DNA of 64,000 nt, from NCBI RefSeq assembly GCF_000716605.1, contig NZ_JNXE01000012.1:162178-226177 (forward strand), read 5' to 3'. Source of the stretch: Streptomyces sp. NRRL F-525. Its GTDB lineage: Bacteria; Actinomycetota; Actinomycetes; Streptomycetales; Streptomycetaceae. Both the position numbers and the translations under genes were made by a program. The number at the start of each line of letters is the position of its first letter. Positions within the stretch are counted from its first letter, which is position 1. Below, piece by piece: positions 62,635-64,000 of the stretch. The notes under the pieces were generated by a model. It did no database searches. It saw only the letters and a list, made by a program, of their open reading frames with translations, and was not told the origin of the DNA.

Positions 62635-63975
62635 TCAGGCCCCGGCCGGGGATGCCGAGGGAGAGGGCGGGGGAGTCGTCGCCGCGCGCCGCGCCTTCAG
62701 CCGTAGCGCGTGCTCGTCCGTCCTCGCGTCGTACGACATCAGCTTCGGCAGTCCTGCGGCCAGCAGCCCCACCGCGCCGACGCACATCAGCCCGCCCGCC
62801 CACACCGAGGTCCGCACCCCGGACAGGGCGGCCATGCCACCGGATCTGACCTGGCCCAGCTGCGGGCCCACCGAGTAGGACAGCAGCTCGATCCCGGCGA
62901 GCCTGCCGCGCAGCTCGTCCGGGATCGTCTGGTTCCAGATGACCCCGCGGAAGATGCCGCTGACCATGTCGCACCCGCCCGCGACGGTGAGGAACAGCAG
63001 CACCAGCCACACGTTCCCGACCGCGCCCGCGCAGGCGATCGCCGCGCCCCACAGCGCGGCCGCCAGCACCACCATCCGCCCGTGCCGATGGACCCGGGAC
63101 GTCCACCCGCTGGTCACACTCACCAGCAGGGCACCGGCCGGGACGGTCGAGTACATCAGCCCCAGCGCCCACGGCGCGTGCAGATCGTCCGCGAGGAACG
63201 GCAGCACCGCGAGCGGCATCGCGAAGAACATCGCCGCGAGGTCGATGGCGTACGTACCCAGGAGTTCCTTGCGGCTCCAGGCGTACCGGGCGCCCTCGGC
63301 GATGGACTTCAGCGACGGCTTCCGCGCCTCGTGGGCGCCGGGCGAGGCGGCGATACGGAAGATCAGGACCACGGATATCGCATACGTCACCGTGTCCGCC
63401 GCGAACGCGTACGGCAGCCCCGCGAACGCCACGACCACGCCCGCCACCGCCGGTCCGGTGACCCCGCCGACCGTCCAGCGCAGGGAGTTGAGCGCGGACG
63501 CGGCCGTCATGTGCTCGTGCGCCACGATCCGCGGCCACAGGGAGTCCAGCGCGGGCCGCTGGATCGCGCCGAGCACGGAGGTCAGGGCGGCGATCACATA
63601 CAGCGGCCACAGGGCGGGCCGCGGCAACAACGAGTTGACCAGCAACGCCCCGCACAGCACGCCCAGTCCGACCTCGGTCCACACGATCAACTTCCGCTTG
63701 TCCCACGCGTCGGCGAGGGCGCCTCCGTAGAGCCCGAACACGATGAGGGGGACCAGTTCCACGGCTCCGACCGCGCCCACCGCCGCGGCGGAGCCGGTGA
63801 GTTCCTTGATCTGCACCGGGAGCGCGACGAACGTCAGGAAACTCCCGAAGTTGGAGATCAGACCCGCCAGCCAGAGTTTGCGGAAGTCGGCGGAGGCGTG
63901 CCAGGGGGTCAGGTCGGGGAGAAGCGCGCGGAGGCCTGTGGGGGGTTCGGCGGGGGGATCGGTGCTGTCGGTCAC
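62635..63975 (-). CDS. MFS transporter (EntS/macrolide-exporter type)
   Basis: About 446 residues with about 12 transmembrane helices. Motifs include the N-terminal DFRKLWLAGLISNFGSFLTFVALPVQIKELTGS and the MFS loop GLYGGALADAWDKRKLIVWTE, the pattern of EntS-like (MFS_3) exporters. Its substrate is unknown. GTG 63975 is used; TTG 63984 is in frame. The end adjoins the stop of the small gene on the opposite strand. Proximity to iron genes would fit siderophore export but is not evidence of it. Confidence 0.85.
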   Translation of the reverse strand: MTDSTDPPAEPPTGLRALLPDLTPWHASADFRKLWLAGLISNFGSFLTFVALPVQIKELTGSAAAVGAVGAVELVPLIVFGLYGGALADAWDKRKLIVWTEVGLGVLCGALLVNSLLPRPALWPLYVIAALTSVLGAIQRPALDSLWPRIVAHEHMTAASALNSLRWTVGGVTGPAVAGVVVAFAGLPYAFAADTVTYAISVVLIFRIAASPGAHEARKPSLKSIAEGARYAWSRKELLGTYAIDLAAMFFAMPLAVLPFLADDLHAPWALGLMYSTVPAGALLVSVTSGWTSRVHRHGRMVVLAAALWGAAIACAGAVGNVWLVLLFLTVAGGCDMVSGIFRGVIWNQTIPDELRGRLAGIELLSYSVGPQLGQVRSGGMAALSGVRTSVWAGGLMCVGAVGLLAAGLPKLMSYDARTDEHALRLKARRAATTPPPSPSASPAGA

Positions 63976-64000
63976 GAGGGGCAATGGTCGGGGTGGGGGG

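Noticed and set aside
1..64000. tRNA or integrase marking an island insertion site
   Set aside because: No cloverleaf-like sequence, recombinase gene or direct repeat pair flanking 99-26849 was found by eye.

Overview
The window is high-GC actinobacterial chromosome, almost certainly Streptomyces. The evidence is strong third-position GC bias, a complete conservon operon (sensor-kinase-like, roadblock, DUF742 and GTPase genes), an XRE/DUF5753 plus DUF397 pair, HtaA proteins with a LAxTG-type sortase signal, and DtxR/IdeR-type iron boxes.

Left third (about 1-26.9 kb): an accessory defence island. A PIN-like gene and an XRE/DUF5753-DUF397 pair flank a two-armed, divergently transcribed locus. 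The leftward operon is a Ser/Thr kinase-helicase-DUF1998(MZB) giant, then a SNF2-type helicase (DrmD-like), a large N6-adenine methyltransferase (DrmMI-like) and an EcsC-family membrane-associated protein. The rightward operon is a sigma-70-like protein with a long coiled-coil tail, then DrmA, DrmB and a small UvrD-like SF1 helicase. DrmA, DrmB, DrmD and DrmMI are the signature of class 1 DISARM. DrmC is not seen, while the kinase-helicase fusion, the sigma factor, the SF1 helicase and EcsC are not standard DISARM parts. This composite is the main candidate for an undescribed system.

Middle (about 27-47.9 kb): the conservon cvnABCD, then a leftward run of ordinary genes (DUF4232 lipoprotein, beta-hydroxyacid dehydrogenase-like, DUF3616 secreted protein, MazG-like, DoxX). 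These are followed by a SnoaL-like protein, an aldo/keto reductase with a MerR-type promoter, a MacB/FtsX-type ABC transporter, a D-Ala-D-Ala carboxypeptidase, two sugar/alcohol-type oxidoreductases, a Bcr/CflA-type exporter with a serine hydrolase, an Rsm22-type methyltransferase and a small primase/polymerase-domain protein.

Right third (about 47.9-61.4 kb): an iron and haem acquisition region. It holds EfeUOB, the haem ABC transporter HmuTUV, two HtaA surface proteins and haem oxygenase HmuO. Three iron boxes tie these operons to an iron-dependent repressor. The probable path is surface HtaA to HmuT to HmuUV to HmuO, with EfeUOB importing iron separately. A degraded hypothetical gene and a PhzF-family gene lie between. 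The window ends with methionine aminopeptidase, a small conserved protein and an MFS transporter.

Four copies of a distinctive inverted repeat (AAGTGTGACACTT-type, half-site centres 20 bp apart in three) are dispersed through the window, and a tandem duplication of about 132 bp separates hmuU from hmuV. No tRNA, rRNA, CRISPR array, integrase or insertion sequence was recognised.
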